Shown here: one piece after another, positions 16,164 to 25,270 of the stretch
How the letters are laid out: the number at the start of each line of letters is the position of its first letter
Numbering within the stretch: position 1 is the first letter of the stretch
Origin: Bacteroidota bacterium
GTDB taxonomy: Bacteria > Bacteroidota > Bacteroidia > Bacteroidales > VadinHA17
DNA: 38,129 bases
Reading direction: 5' to 3'
NCBI GenBank assembly: GCA_029564935.1
Contig: JAKQPD010000034.1
Coordinates: 1 to 38,129, forward strand
Position numbers and translations under genes: made by a program
Notes under the pieces: model-generated
What the model was told of the DNA's origin: nothing
The model's database searches: none
What the model saw: only the letters and a program-made list of their open reading frames with translations

Positions 16164-17204
16164 ATGAGTACCACAAAGCAATTATCCTTTTTTGACAGAT
16201 ATCTTACACTGTGGATATTCCTTGTAATGTTTGCCGGTGTAATCACTGGTTACTTTATGCCAGCTATTTCAGATTTCTGGAATTCATTAAGTTCCGGTAC
16301 AACCAACATCCCGATTGCTATTGGTCTTATTCTGATGATGTATCCTCCACTTGCAAAAGTCAGATATGAAAAACTGCCACTGGTCTTTAAAAATCTTAAA
16401 CTTCTGGGATTATCCTTATCCATGAACTGGATTATCGGACCGGTTGTAATGTTCCTGCTGGCGATACTGTTTCTGCATAATCATCCCGGACTGATGGTGG
16501 GAGTTATTCTGGTTGGACTGGCAAGATGCATTGCAATGGTTCTTGTCTGGAACGACCTGGCAAAAGGTGATACCGAACTGGCTGCTGGACTTGTAGCGTT
16601 TAATGCGTTATTCCAGGTATTTCTTTATTCTGTTTATGCATATGTTTTTATAACACTTCTGCCTCCAGTTTTTGGGCTTAGCGGATCAATCGTTGAAGTA
16701 TCAATATCTGAAATTGCGGTTACTGTATTGATTTACCTCGGAATACCATTTCTGGCAGGATTGATTTCCAATACTCTGTTGAGAAAATTTGCAGGCAATG
16801 AATGGTATTATGGCAAGTTCATTCCAAAAGTATCCTGGCTTACTCCCATAGCTCTCCTTTTTACAATATTTGTCATGTTCTCCCTTAAAGGTGAGAACAT
16901 CATAAAACTACCGCTGGATGTTCTCAGGGTAGCTATTCCGTATACAATCTATTTTGCACTTATGTTTTTTTCCACATTCTTTATTGCAAAATGGATGGGG
17001 CATGGTTATGAAAAATCAACAACAATGGCTTTCACGGCTGGCAGTAATGATTTCGAACTCGCTATTGCCGTTGCAGTGGCGGTATTTGGAATCAATTCTC
17101 AGGCTGCTTTTGCAACGGTTATCGGTCCATTAGTAGAAGTCCCGGTGTTAATCCTTTTAGTCAATGTTGCACTGGCTTTTAAAACAAAGTACTCCTGGAG
17201 ATGA
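16164..17204 (+). CDS. acr3: ACR3-type arsenite efflux transporter
   Basis: This 346-residue transporter has ten predicted helices in the BART superfamily fold and exports arsenite. Family marks include the [15 protein letters not shown] segment, the conserved cysteine in [20 protein letters not shown] (the residue required for As(III) transport in characterised Acr3 proteins), and [19 protein letters not shown] followed by [10 protein letters not shown] near the end. A TTG start at 16155 is possible, but the ATG at 16164 gives [17 protein letters not shown], the usual N-terminus. It is the last gene of the rightward ars arm. No terminator is evident downstream. Confidence 0.93.
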   Translation: MSTTKQLSFFDRYLTLWIFLVMFAGVITGYFMPAISDFWNSLSSGTTNIPIAIGLILMMYPPLAKVRYEKLPLVFKNLKLLGLSLSMNWIIGPVVMFLLAILFLHNHPGLMVGVILVGLARCIAMVLVWNDLAKGDTELAAGLVAFNALFQVFLYSVYAYVFITLLPPVFGLSGSIVEVSISEIAVTVLIYLGIPFLAGLISNTLLRKFAGNEWYYGKFIPKVSWLTPIALLFTIFVMFSLKGENIIKLPLDVLRVAIPYTIYFALMFFSTFFIAKWMGHGYEKSTTMAFTAGSNDFELAIAVAVAVFGINSQAAFATVIGPLVEVPVLILLVNVALAFKTKYSWR

Positions 17205-17226
17205 AAAATAGTTGGGAGTAGTATTT

Positions 17227-17583
17227 TTATGTTCTTTGCATTAGCCGCCCGCCATGCAAACGTGCCATTCTGACAAGCACACTGTCTGAAACCATAGGGC
17301 TTCCTGCCTGCATTGCATACGGGAAACAGCTTTTTGCACACAAATGATCCTTTGATATTTCAATTGAGTATCCTTTTTTGCTGTCAGGAGTTAAATTCAT
17401 CTTCTTCCCTGTAAGACCATCCCTGAACCGGATGTTATATAAACGCTTTACTCCGGTATCTCTTCCCCTGAATATTCCGTTATTAATACAAAGGAGATTG
17501 TAAATATCAGGGTTGATTGCGTATAATCCGGGAAAATAAGATATATCATAGGCCGGACAGTATGAGATGCTTCGCCGAAGCGG
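17227..17583 (-). pseudogene. Orphan C-terminal gene fragment, unrecognised
   Basis: An open frame of about 118 codons ends at TAA (17227-17229). It has no start codon at its 5' side, where an in-frame TAG stops it inside a small palindrome. It reads SISYCPAYDISYFPGLYAIN near the start and ends SDSVLVRMARLHGGRLMQRT. The composition is protein-like, with Tyr, Arg and Gly spread normally and no low complexity, so I take it as the tail of a deleted gene. I do not recognise the family. It lies between acr3 and another gene fragment. Confidence 0.4.
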
Positions 17584-17607
17584 CTACGCGAAGGCAAGGG
17601 GGGACTT
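17569..17607. repeat. GC-rich palindromic repeat remnant
   Basis: GCTTCG-C-CGAAGC (17569-17581) is followed by CGCGAAGGCAAGGGGGGACTT. The words GGCAAGGGG and GGGGGACTT recur in the palindromic element at 30824-30884, so this may be a degenerate copy. It lies exactly between two gene fragments, where a deletion or rearrangement must have occurred. Confidence 0.4.
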
Positions 17608-17613
17608 AATGAA

Positions 17614-17829
17614 TTACTGATGCTTACAAAACCCCCTATAATTGTGCCAAATGGCTTTATCCTGTTTGTTGCGCCATTCAGGCTTTACTGTTTTATTCCG
17701 GACAGTCTCAGTATTATTTTCTTTTCTGACAGTAAAGTTTCCTGCTACAGGAACTGATATGACCGCCAGAGAGCTTTTTCTTATAAACTCCCTTCTGCCT
17801 ATCGGATTTGATTCTCCCTTTATGTTCAT
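17614..17829 (-). pseudogene. Tat signal plus N-terminus of a lost oxidoreductase
   Basis: This 71-codon ORF begins with a twin-arginine signal (GRREFIRKSSLAVISVPVAG) and continues with KTVKPEWRNKQ, which resembles the linker just before the catalytic domain in Tat-exported aldo/keto reductases of Bacteroidota. The similarity then ends and the frame stops after 12 more residues. The mature enzyme is missing, so this is a 5' gene stub. Its assignment as an aldo/keto reductase is tentative; Gfo/Idh oxidoreductases carry similar signals. Confidence 0.5.
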
Positions 17830-17853
17830 ATAATTAGTATTTTGAATATTAAT

Positions 17854-19092
17854 ATGAAATGTATGAAAATAAATTCATTTAAACAATATGTGGGCCATCA
17901 GAACAACTGGCCACTTTGTGATAAAAACGGGATTATGGTATGGCAGGATTTTTCAATGGCATGTGCACGGTATCCTCAGGATGCTGACTTTTTTCAGAAA
18001 ATTGCTGAAGAAGCTGAATCTGTTGTAAAAAGGTTTCGTAATCATCCCTCACTTGCATTATGGGCCGGGAATAATGAGAATGATGAGGAATATACCAAGA
18101 ACCTCGATCCCGGGATGCCTCCGAAGGATCCTAATGAGGACGACAAAATAAGCAGGGTAATATTAAAGGAAGTTGTCAGAAATAATGATTCCTTCAGGGA
18201 TTATCTTCCAAGCAGTCCGTACTACAGCCCCGAGGTAATGATAGCCGGCTTCGATAAAAATACTATGTCTGAAGTACATTTGTGGGGACCCAGAGGATAC
18301 TATAAAGCCCCGTTCTACACGGAAACCAATGCTCATTTTGTTAGTGAAATCGGGTATCATGGCTGTCCGGATATTGCCTCCATCAGACAAATGATGGATC
18401 CTGAATATGTCGTTTCTGATTTTAAAAACCGTAAATGGAATGATCAGTGGCTGGCAAAAGCTACAATGCCTCTCCCAAAAAAACTGACAGATGCACAATT
18501 GAAACGTAATGACCTGATGGTAAACCAGGTGGAGGCATTATTTGGCACCTGTCCTGATGCTTTTGACGATTTTGTTTTTGCATCCCAGGCAACCCAGGCG
18601 GAAGCAAAGAAGTTTTTTATTGATTTCTGGAGATCACATAAACCTGATAAAATGGGTATCCTTTGGTGGAATCTGAAAGATGGCTGGCCTATATTGTCAG
18701 ATGCTGTTGTGGACTATTATTTCAGGAAAAAAATAGCTTATGATTATATAAAAGATGCTCAGCTAGATATTCAGGCTATTGTATGTGACCCTGTTGAACG
18801 ATTTCATGATGTCGTCATTGTAAACGATACCCGGAAGGAAGAACAGGGAGAGGTGCTGATTAAAAGCGTTGATAACGGAAAGGAAATTTTCAGAGCTGCT
18901 TATACTTGTCCTGCAAATGGCAGGATAATTGCCGGGAAAATACAGGCATCTGAAAAACAGGATATGTGGATCATTGAATGGAGTACCTCAGGCGGGGAGA
19001 AATTCAGGTCTCACTATCTTAACGGGAAAGCGCCTTTTAACCTGGCCCAGTACAAAAAGTGGTTTGATAAGGCAGGTCATAAATTTGAGTGA
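17854..19092 (+). pseudogene. N-terminally truncated GH2 beta-mannosidase-like protein
   Basis: The ORF encodes about 412 residues of the catalytic and C-terminal part of a GH2 beta-mannosidase, a family usually 800-900 residues long. Present: LCDKNGIMVWQDFSMACARYP, HPSLALWAGNNENDEEY (NE, the acid/base Glu), and HFVSEIGYHGCP (SEIG, the likely nucleophile). A substrate-pocket WWNLKDGWPI segment and a C-terminal beta domain follow. Missing: the N-terminal sugar-binding and immunoglobulin-like domains and the first barrel strands, including the RIWGGG region. The first 20 residues do not match the family, so the gene has been cut and given a chance start (ATG 17854 or TTG 17842). No signal peptide remains. 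Probably inactive. Confidence 0.75.
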
Positions 19093-19152
19093 CTACAAAA
19101 GTCCTGCAGGAATATTCCCTGCTTCACAGATATATTAAAAGTAGGAAAAGTA

Positions 19153-19620
19153 ATGGATAAAACAGAAAAAGCTTTGGATTATTTCAGAAACAGTTATAAC
19201 TGTTCTCAATCGGTATTGGTAAGCTTCGGAGAGGAACTTGGATTATCTGAGGATGACTGTTTAAAAATCGCAACTGCTTTCGGAGGAGGAATGGGCCGTC
19301 AGCAGTATATCTGCGGTACCGTCACCGGTGCCCTGATGGTACTGGGTTTGAAATATGGCAAAGGATTGAATGATCCTGAGGAGAAAAAGAAAAATACTTA
19401 CCGGATAACAAAAGAGTTCTTCGATGAATTTAAGAGACTCAACGGATCGGTGAATTGTCTTGATTTACTTGACGGGCTTGATATGAACAATCCTGCTGAC
19501 CATAAGAAAATTGTTGAACAGAATTATTTTAAAATCAGGTGTGAAAAATACGTGGCAGATGCCGTAAATATCCTGCTTAAGTCCGCCGTAAAAGATCTAA
19601 ACTCCCGGAGGAAGCTTTGA
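19153..19620 (+). CDS. C_GCAxxG_C_C family redox-like protein
   Basis: This 155-residue protein of the C_GCAxxG_C_C family is named for its cysteine pattern. Cysteines appear in YNCSQSVLVSFGEELG, then DDCLKIATAFGGGMGRQQYIC with GTVTGALMVLG, NCLDLL and RCEKYV. In many members the first motif reads GCAxxG; here the glycine-rich segment follows AFGGGMG. The conserved cysteines suggest metal or Fe-S binding, and members often lie near redox or membrane-transport genes, but no function is established. The 3' end overlaps the flavin reductase gene by 24 bases tail to tail. Confidence 0.8.
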   Translation: MDKTEKALDYFRNSYNCSQSVLVSFGEELGLSEDDCLKIATAFGGGMGRQQYICGTVTGALMVLGLKYGKGLNDPEEKKKNTYRITKEFFDEFKRLNGSVNCLDLLDGLDMNNPADHKKIVEQNYFKIRCEKYVADAVNILLKSAVKDLNSRRKL

Positions 19621-19968
19621 AAGCATTAATTTCCGATAATTTATTTTCCGGCCGTCAGTAATAAAGGTACCATCTCCGACAGCATGTATAGTACGGCGTT
19701 CCTTACGGTCGGCATCTGTCCATGCATGAACTGCATCAAGAATGAAAATATTATGCTTTTCAATATAATCAGTAACATGACATTCGATATTTGCCAGACA
19801 TTCTTTGATCAATGGTGCATTAACTGACTTTGCTTTAAGAGGTGTGAGCTTAAACTTCTGGAATTTATCAGTATCTGACCTGGAGCATGTTCCGATTTCA
19901 ACAACCGCCTTGGCAATATCGACTGTTGGTACAGCTATTACACACTCCCTTCTGCGGTATAAAATCAT
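19597..19968 (-). pseudogene. Flavin reductase family, N-terminus missing
   Basis: The 123 codons match the C-terminal two-thirds of flavin-reductase-like FMN-binding proteins: ECVIAVPTVDIAKAVVEIG, SDTDKFQKFKLTPLKAKSV, APLIKECLANIECHV, then a HAVGDGTFITDGRK ending. The family is normally about 190 residues. The first 60-70 residues, which contain much of the FMN-binding strand order, are absent. Upstream of the ATG the frame closes at a TGA after 14 unrelated codons, so the loss is real and not a start-choice issue. The protein may fold poorly and is probably a relic. Confidence 0.7.
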
Positions 19969-20074
19969 ACCCTGATTACCGGTTTTATTATCCTGAACAG
20001 AAAAAATTCAGGAAAAGTATCTTTTGGAAGTGTTAGGTCATCAGTATACTTTTGTAATTATTTAAAAGTGAGTT

Positions 20075-20953
20075 ATGGTACTGAGAACAATCATTCATAA
20101 TGTCAGGACCTATTTTATGATAGCGTTCGGTTTGCTTGTACTATCGGTGGCATGGACAGCTTTTCTTCTGCCTCACCAGATATCGGGAAGCGGCGTTACA
20201 GGCATTGGCGCCATCGTCTTCTATGCTACAGGTATTCCTATGGGATATACCTACTTCGCCATCAACGTTCTGCTGATGATTATTGCTCTAAAGAGCCTTG
20301 GGACCAGCTTCGGTATCAAAACAATTTACGGAGTAGTGCTTTCTGCGGTCATGCTTACGATATTGCAGCCACTCATCCCCGCTCCGGTGGTTCAGGAAAA
20401 GTTTATGTCAGCCATAATAGGCGGCATACTTTGCGGTACGGGGCTGGGTATAGTTTTCACACAGGGTGGAAGTACCGGGGGAACAGATATAATAGCCCTT
20501 GTAATTAATAAATACCGCAATATCAGCCCCGGAAGAATAATTCTATACTGTGATGTTATTATTATAAGTTCTTCATATCTTATTTTAACCCACCTTGAAT
20601 CTGCACAACGTGTGGAGACGATGGTCTACGGTTTCGTAACAATGGCAATACAGGCCTATACCCTTGATGCAATACTCACGGGCAACAGACAGTCGGTACA
20701 GATGTTTATATTTTCAAGGCATTTTGAAAAGATAGCTGATGAGATAACTACCAGAATGCATAGGGGAGTAACAGTCATTGACGGCACAGGCTGGTATACA
20801 AAGGAAAACCAGAAGGTAATAATAACCATGATAAGAAAACATGAAGCAAGCGATGTTTACAGGATCATAAAAAGCATTGATAACGAGGCTTTTATAGCCG
20901 TAGCCAATGTAATGGGCGTTTATGGCAAAGGTTTCGAGGAGCTGAAGAAGTGA
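20075..20953 (+). CDS. YitT family membrane protein
   Basis: This 292-residue protein has an N-terminal membrane domain of about five helices (DUF161/YitT_membrane), with the glycine-rich GTGLGIVFTQGGSTGGTDI motif near residue 130. A C-terminal soluble DUF2179 domain (about 210-290) shows RGVTVIDGTGWYTKENQKVI and ends NVMGVYGKGFEELKK. Bacteroidota carry many copies, often as single-gene units, and the transport role is not settled. The ATG at 20075 gives the usual N-terminus. It converges with the SRPBCC gene, 26 bases away. Confidence 0.9.
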   Translation: MVLRTIIHNVRTYFMIAFGLLVLSVAWTAFLLPHQISGSGVTGIGAIVFYATGIPMGYTYFAINVLLMIIALKSLGTSFGIKTIYGVVLSAVMLTILQPLIPAPVVQEKFMSAIIGGILCGTGLGIVFTQGGSTGGTDIIALVINKYRNISPGRIILYCDVIIISSSYLILTHLESAQRVETMVYGFVTMAIQAYTLDAILTGNRQSVQMFIFSRHFEKIADEITTRMHRGVTVIDGTGWYTKENQKVIITMIRKHEASDVYRIIKSIDNEAFIAVANVMGVYGKGFEELKK

Positions 20954-20979
20954 TAGTTATAACACGGCAGACAATAACA

Positions 20980-21597
20980 TTATAAGCCTGTTAATCCTTT
21001 ACAGTTTTTACGCCGGCAAAATAACCACCATAGCAAACCTGATTCGGGATAGTGATTTTTAAAGTCATATAGACCCGTTTTTACCTTTCCAGCCCTGAGC
21101 ATTTCAGATAACTTCCTGATCTTACCGAGTTGTTTTTTTGTCATTATCAGATTAACTATTGAAAAAACCCTGAAGAATCCTTTCGTTTCAAGACCATGAT
21201 TATACCATCCTTTTATTTTGCACCATAATATTGAATTTAGCCCGGATTCCTGGATCCTGTATTCTATAAGCATCTCCCTGATAAAACGATTGACCGGTGG
21301 ATTGACCGGAACACAGAAACGGCCTGCTATATATTTATTTTCTTCAAATCCGTAAATATGAAACGCAAGTAAAAAATGAGAACCACACTTTAACGGAGGG
21401 AGATTTTCAATCAGAAATTCCGGTGACTTCCGGCCCCGGTTATCAAGCAGGTCAAAACTGTAAGGAGCTATACGAAGCTGTTTAAGCCAGACAAAAATTT
21501 CCGACGCAGCTGCACATATTTCAATATGCCTGATCAATTCCCTGCAATCTGTACCGGAAATATCGGGCAATGAATCGATAAAAAACTCAGTTTTCAA
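20980..21597 (-). CDS. SRPBCC (polyketide cyclase-like) domain protein
   Basis: This 205-residue protein reads like a START/SRPBCC fold: a first strand with HIEICAAASEIFVWLKQLRI, then PYSFDLLDNRGRKSPEFLIE, a lipid-pocket strand GSHFLLAFHIYGFEENKYIA, and a long C-terminal helix with MTKKQLGKIRKLSEML. The Y-S-x-D-x-x-DNRGR-x-SP segment is typical of polyketide cyclase/dehydrase-like proteins annotated in many genomes. The ligand is unknown. It overlaps the DUF1801 gene start to stop by 4 bases, so the two are translated from one message. Confidence 0.6.
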   Translation of the reverse strand: MKTEFFIDSLPDISGTDCRELIRHIEICAAASEIFVWLKQLRIAPYSFDLLDNRGRKSPEFLIENLPPLKCGSHFLLAFHIYGFEENKYIAGRFCVPVNPPVNRFIREMLIEYRIQESGLNSILWCKIKGWYNHGLETKGFFRVFSIVNLIMTKKQLGKIRKLSEMLRAGKVKTGLYDFKNHYPESGLLWWLFCRRKNCKGLTGL

Positions 21598-21941
21598 AGA
21601 TTCCTTTGAAAGTTTTCTTCCACCCTGAATTTGACAATTTTACCAATAAGTTCAAGAGGTAAGGGTTTGTCAACAGGAAATTGCACAGACCCTTTTCCAT
21701 GTTTGTATTTTGAGAGTTCCTTTGCAAATTCTGCATGCCCGGTCGGAGTAGCATAAAATCCGATATGATTTTTAAATCCTGCAAAATATACCAATGGCTT
21801 AGCATTATATCTGTAGGCAGGCATTCCATATGCAAAATCCTCTGTCGCCCCCGGAGCATTTTCAACTATAGCCATCCGGATCTGCTTTAACAGGATCTGA
21901 ATATTTTCAGGAAAAGTACTGATGTAACTATCAACTGTCAT
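21594..21941 (-). CDS. DUF1801 domain protein (YdhG-like)
   Basis: This 115-residue single-domain protein has the DUF1801 signature: TVDSYISTFPENIQILLKQI, then NAPGATEDFAYGMPAYRYNA, VYFAGFKNHIGFYATPTG and the C-terminal LIGKIVKFRVEEN. Bacillus YdhG, an iron chaperone-like protein, belongs to this family, but function in Bacteroidota is untested. It forms a 4-base-overlap operon with the SRPBCC gene downstream. The ATG at 21941 is well placed. Confidence 0.85.
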   Translation of the reverse strand: MTVDSYISTFPENIQILLKQIRMAIVENAPGATEDFAYGMPAYRYNAKPLVYFAGFKNHIGFYATPTGHAEFAKELSKYKHGKGSVQFPVDKPLPLELIGKIVKFRVEENFQRNL

Positions 21942-22090
21942 TAAATGGAAATTTATTGGGTCTGTAATTGATCTTAATTCGTTTAGGTGTTAAAGAATCT
22001 AACAATAAATGTATTAATTTGTTTAATTTCAGGGGTCATGAAAATAAATTTTTTGATAATATAACTATTTGAATATTATTTATTTCAATC

Positions 22091-23947
22091 ATGGATAAAA
22101 ACACAATTTACAACTTTCTGAAAGGAATTGAACTCTTCAGAAATCTGAATTATAATGAATTGCATGATGTTGCTGAAAAGGTGACATTGAAACACTGCAC
22201 TGATGGTGAAATGCTTTTTCATGAAAACGGTCCAAGGGAAAACATCTTTATAATTTATGATGGTGAAGTTGAGCTTTACAAACACAATTCATATGGTAAT
22301 GAAGTCAGACTGGCTTTATTTGCCGGTGGGGATTTTCTTGGTGAAGGGATCTGGGATCAAAGCTCTCCTCATTCAACATCCGCAAGAGTAGCCGGGAATG
22401 CTATACTTTTTGTTATCAACAAGGAATTTTTCAGTTATAATCCTGAAACCACTCTTAAGATCCTTTCGAATATAACAAGGGTCATTTCACGAAGAATGAG
22501 GAATGTAAATAACCGGATGCTGAATCTTTCAACTCAGTATGAATCCGGGATGACAAGATCCGAGCACGATCTTCTCGGAGACAGGGAAGTGCCGTATGAG
22601 GCATATTATGGTATTCAAACCCTGAGAGCTGCAGAGAATTTTAATATTTCCGGAGTAACACTTAATTTCTTCCCCTCACTGATTGAAGCTTTTGCGATGG
22701 TAAAGGAAGCAGCTGCCGAAGCAAATTCTGAACTGGGGTTGCTTGATAAGAATATTAAAGATGCTATCGTAATTGCCTGCCGTGAGCTGCAACACGGTAA
22801 ATATCAGAACCAGTTTGTTGTTGATATGATACAGGGCGGGGCCGGGACTTCAACCAATATGAATGCCAATGAGGTAATCGCTAACCGCGCCCTCGAAATT
22901 CTTGGCTATGAAAAAGGTGACTACTCCAACTGTCATCCCAATAATCATGTAAACCTGTCCCAGTCAACAAATGATGCATATCCTACTGCTGTCAAGATCG
23001 CTCTTTTCAATTCTAACAGGAGAATTGTTTCCGTGCTTAAGGATCTGACAGACTCTTTCAGGAAAAAAGGAATGGAATTTTCTGATATAATAAAGATGGG
23101 AAGGACCCAGCTTCAGGATGCAGTTCCGATGACACTCGGACAGGAATTTGAAGCTTATGCAGTTACCCTGGAGGAAGAGTTAGAAAGATTAAATCAGAAT
23201 GTGAAATTATTCCTTGAGGTAAATATGGGTGCAACCGCAATAGGAACAGGCATAAATTCCCATCCGGATTATTCGGAAAAGGTGATAACTCACTTGAGGA
23301 GAATAACAGGCCTGGATTTATGTCTGGCCTCAAATCTTGTGGAAGCAACACAGGATACCGGAAGTTTTGTAATGTACTCATCAGCAGTAAAACGGCTGGC
23401 TCTGAAACTTTCAAAGATCTGTAATGATCTCAGACTTTTGTCATCGGGGCCCAGAACGGGCATCTTTGAAATAAATCTGCCACCCATGCAACCGGGATCA
23501 TCAATTATGCCGGGAAAAGTCAATCCGGTAATCCCGGAAGTTGTAAACCAGATCGCATTTAAGGTTATCGGAAATGACCTTACCGTAACGATAGCCTCTG
23601 AAGCCGGGCAGCTTGAGCTTAATGTTTTTGAACCTGTAATTGTTCAGAGCATATTTGAATCTGTCGAAATGCTTATTAATGGAATGAACACTTTGAAATA
23701 CAGATGCATAGACGGGATCACCGCAAATAAAGAACACTGCAGGCAACTGGTCATTAACAGTATTGGTCTCTTAACAGCCCTTGTTCCATGGATCGGTTAT
23801 GATCTGGCAGGAGCTCTGGCAAAAGAAGCTTTCGAAAAAAACGAAAGCATCTATACCCTTGTTCTTGGGAAAGGTATCCTTACCAAAGAAAAGCTTGATC
23901 AGATATTACTTCCTGAAAATATGATCCGTCCTGTAAAGATCGGTTAA
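22091..23947 (+). CDS. aspA: Aspartate ammonia-lyase with N-terminal cyclic-nucleotide-binding domain
   Basis: This 618-residue fusion joins a cNMP-binding-like domain (about residues 8-130) to a full aspartase (about 158-618). Aspartase reversibly splits aspartate into fumarate and ammonia, feeding fumarate respiration. Lyase marks: GDREVPYEAYYGIQTLRA, NQFVVDMIQGGAGTSTNMN, NLSQSTNDAYPTA, and the flexible loop PGSSIMPGKVNP near residue 468. The first domain shows the beta-barrel pattern FHENGPRENIFIIYDGEVEL, and GDFLGEGIWDQSSPH in place of the phosphate-binding cassette. There the Arg that contacts the cyclic phosphate appears to be His or Ser, so classic cAMP binding is doubtful. Such Crp-domain aspartases occur in other Bacteroidota. 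Confidence 0.9.
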   Translation: MDKNTIYNFLKGIELFRNLNYNELHDVAEKVTLKHCTDGEMLFHENGPRENIFIIYDGEVELYKHNSYGNEVRLALFAGGDFLGEGIWDQSSPHSTSARVAGNAILFVINKEFFSYNPETTLKILSNITRVISRRMRNVNNRMLNLSTQYESGMTRSEHDLLGDREVPYEAYYGIQTLRAAENFNISGVTLNFFPSLIEAFAMVKEAAAEANSELGLLDKNIKDAIVIACRELQHGKYQNQFVVDMIQGGAGTSTNMNANEVIANRALEILGYEKGDYSNCHPNNHVNLSQSTNDAYPTAVKIALFNSNRRIVSVLKDLTDSFRKKGMEFSDIIKMGRTQLQDAVPMTLGQEFEAYAVTLEEELERLNQNVKLFLEVNMGATAIGTGINSHPDYSEKVITHLRRITGLDLCLASNLVEATQDTGSFVMYSSAVKRLALKLSKICNDLRLLSSGPRTGIFEINLPPMQPGSSIMPGKVNPVIPEVVNQIAFKVIGNDLTVTIASEAGQLELNVFEPVIVQSIFESVEMLINGMNTLKYRCIDGITANKEHCRQLVINSIGLLTALVPWIGYDLAGALAKEAFEKNESIYTLVLGKGILTKEKLDQILLPENMIRPVKIG

Positions 23948-24017
23948 ACCTTGTATCTTTATAACCGGGACAACTGTATTCTGTAATTGATCGACATTTT
24001 GTTTCCGGAGACGATTA

Positions 24018-25076
24018 TTAAGCCCCAAGATCCCACCTTCTGAAGTAAAGAGCCTGTCTTACAACCGGCAGGGTCTTTATTTCAATTTCATCCATCTGCG
24101 ACTGGCTCAGCGGTGTGAACCCGGAAGCTATTTTAACGTTTTCCTCAATCTGGGCTATAGAGTCAACCCCGATGATTGTTGTGCTTACCGGAAGGCTCAT
24201 ATTATATGTCAGTGCTTCCTTAATCGATATAGTCCCCGGCTTCGGAGTTCTTAATCGTGCATCGGCCTGCTCCTCCAGCGGTGGAGGCGTCCATGAGGAA
24301 AGAATACGGCTTCGGGTTGTAACCTTCATTCCGACGATTGCAATTCCCCTCTTCTGGGCTTCCGGAAGCAGGTAATTCTTAAAACTAAGATAGTGAACAT
24401 CTGCGGCATTCAGAGCCATCAGAATAGAATCGAACGGATAACGTTTAATGGCTTCAAGCAAAACAAGCGGCTCAAAATGCCCTGTTATACCAATATTCCT
24501 GACAATTCCCTCCGATTTAGCCTTCTCAAGAGCTTTAATTGCACCATCTGAAGCAAATATCTGGTCTACCTGATCCTGCCGCTGTACATTATGAAGCTGC
24601 CACAGGTCAAGATGGTCAGTCTGAAGGTTTCTCAGGCTCTCTTCAAGAAGACGCATCGAACCATCATATGTCCGGTCATGGGTCTTTGTGGACAGCCAGA
24701 CTTCTCCCCTCCGGGTTTTCATTACCCGGCCGATATTCAGCTGGCTCACACCCTGACCATATGAGGCTGCTGTGTCAATATAGTTAATCCCCAGGTCAAT
24801 GGCCCGGTTAATTATCTTTTCCGACTCCTCTTCCCTGCCTTTTATTTCCAGGGTAGCCTGACCACCAAGGCTTAGAATACCAACCTTATACCCGGTTTTT
24901 CCGAATGTCCTCGTAGGCATGGCACTATATGTAACCGGATTAAAGGGATCTTCATTATTCTTCTTTAAAGGAACTTGTTTTACGTCTGCTCCGGATGCAA
25001 AAGTTCTTCCTGCAGCTGCCATGGCAGTGGCAGCTACTCCGGCTCCTAAAAAGGTTCTGCGGTTAATGTTTTTCAT
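24018..25076 (-). CDS. Tat-exported aldo/keto reductase
   Basis: This 352-residue protein starts with a twin-arginine signal (NINRRTFLGAGVAATAMAAAG) followed by an aldo/keto reductase barrel. The catalytic tetrad can be placed: Asp and Tyr in NYIDTAASYGQG, Lys in VWLSTKTHDR and His in DLWQLHNVQ. The C-terminal NADP-binding part reads VSTTIIGVDSIAQIEENV. The substrate is unknown. Periplasmic members are frequent in Bacteroidota and often tied to sugar or sterol-like substrates. It is divergent from the Psr-type operon, with a TAAATTTG -7 box upstream (minus strand, 25117-25124). It converges with aspA. Confidence 0.88.
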   Translation of the reverse strand: MKNINRRTFLGAGVAATAMAAAGRTFASGADVKQVPLKKNNEDPFNPVTYSAMPTRTFGKTGYKVGILSLGGQATLEIKGREEESEKIINRAIDLGINYIDTAASYGQGVSQLNIGRVMKTRRGEVWLSTKTHDRTYDGSMRLLEESLRNLQTDHLDLWQLHNVQRQDQVDQIFASDGAIKALEKAKSEGIVRNIGITGHFEPLVLLEAIKRYPFDSILMALNAADVHYLSFKNYLLPEAQKRGIAIVGMKVTTRSRILSSWTPPPLEEQADARLRTPKPGTISIKEALTYNMSLPVSTTIIGVDSIAQIEENVKIASGFTPLSQSQMDEIEIKTLPVVRQALYFRRWDLGA

Positions 25077-25116
25077 GGGCTTTTCTTTTTCGGTTATTTA
25101 ATACATTCACTAAAAT

Positions 25117-25124
25117 CAAATTTA
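25117..25124 (-). promoter_or_regulatory. Putative -7 box before aldo/keto reductase
   Basis: On the minus strand this reads TAAATTTG, matching the Bacteroidota consensus TAnnTTTG, 40 bases before the ATG at 25076. A TTG lies about 24 bases further upstream. Confidence 0.4.
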
Positions 25125-25270
25125 CAACATTCTTCGAAAGGAATAGTTCAAATGATTAACAGGTTGCTTACAAATAATTCTATTAATTGTATCTGATTAT
25201 CCATAATATAAATCATACTTCGTGAAAGCAAAGTAAAAAAAATATACATTCGCTTACAATTAATTTTCAG

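Noticed and set aside
17614-17829. Tat-signal ORF as a complete small protein
   Set aside because: A Tat signal followed by only about 45 residues without a domain is best read as the stub of a larger enzyme.
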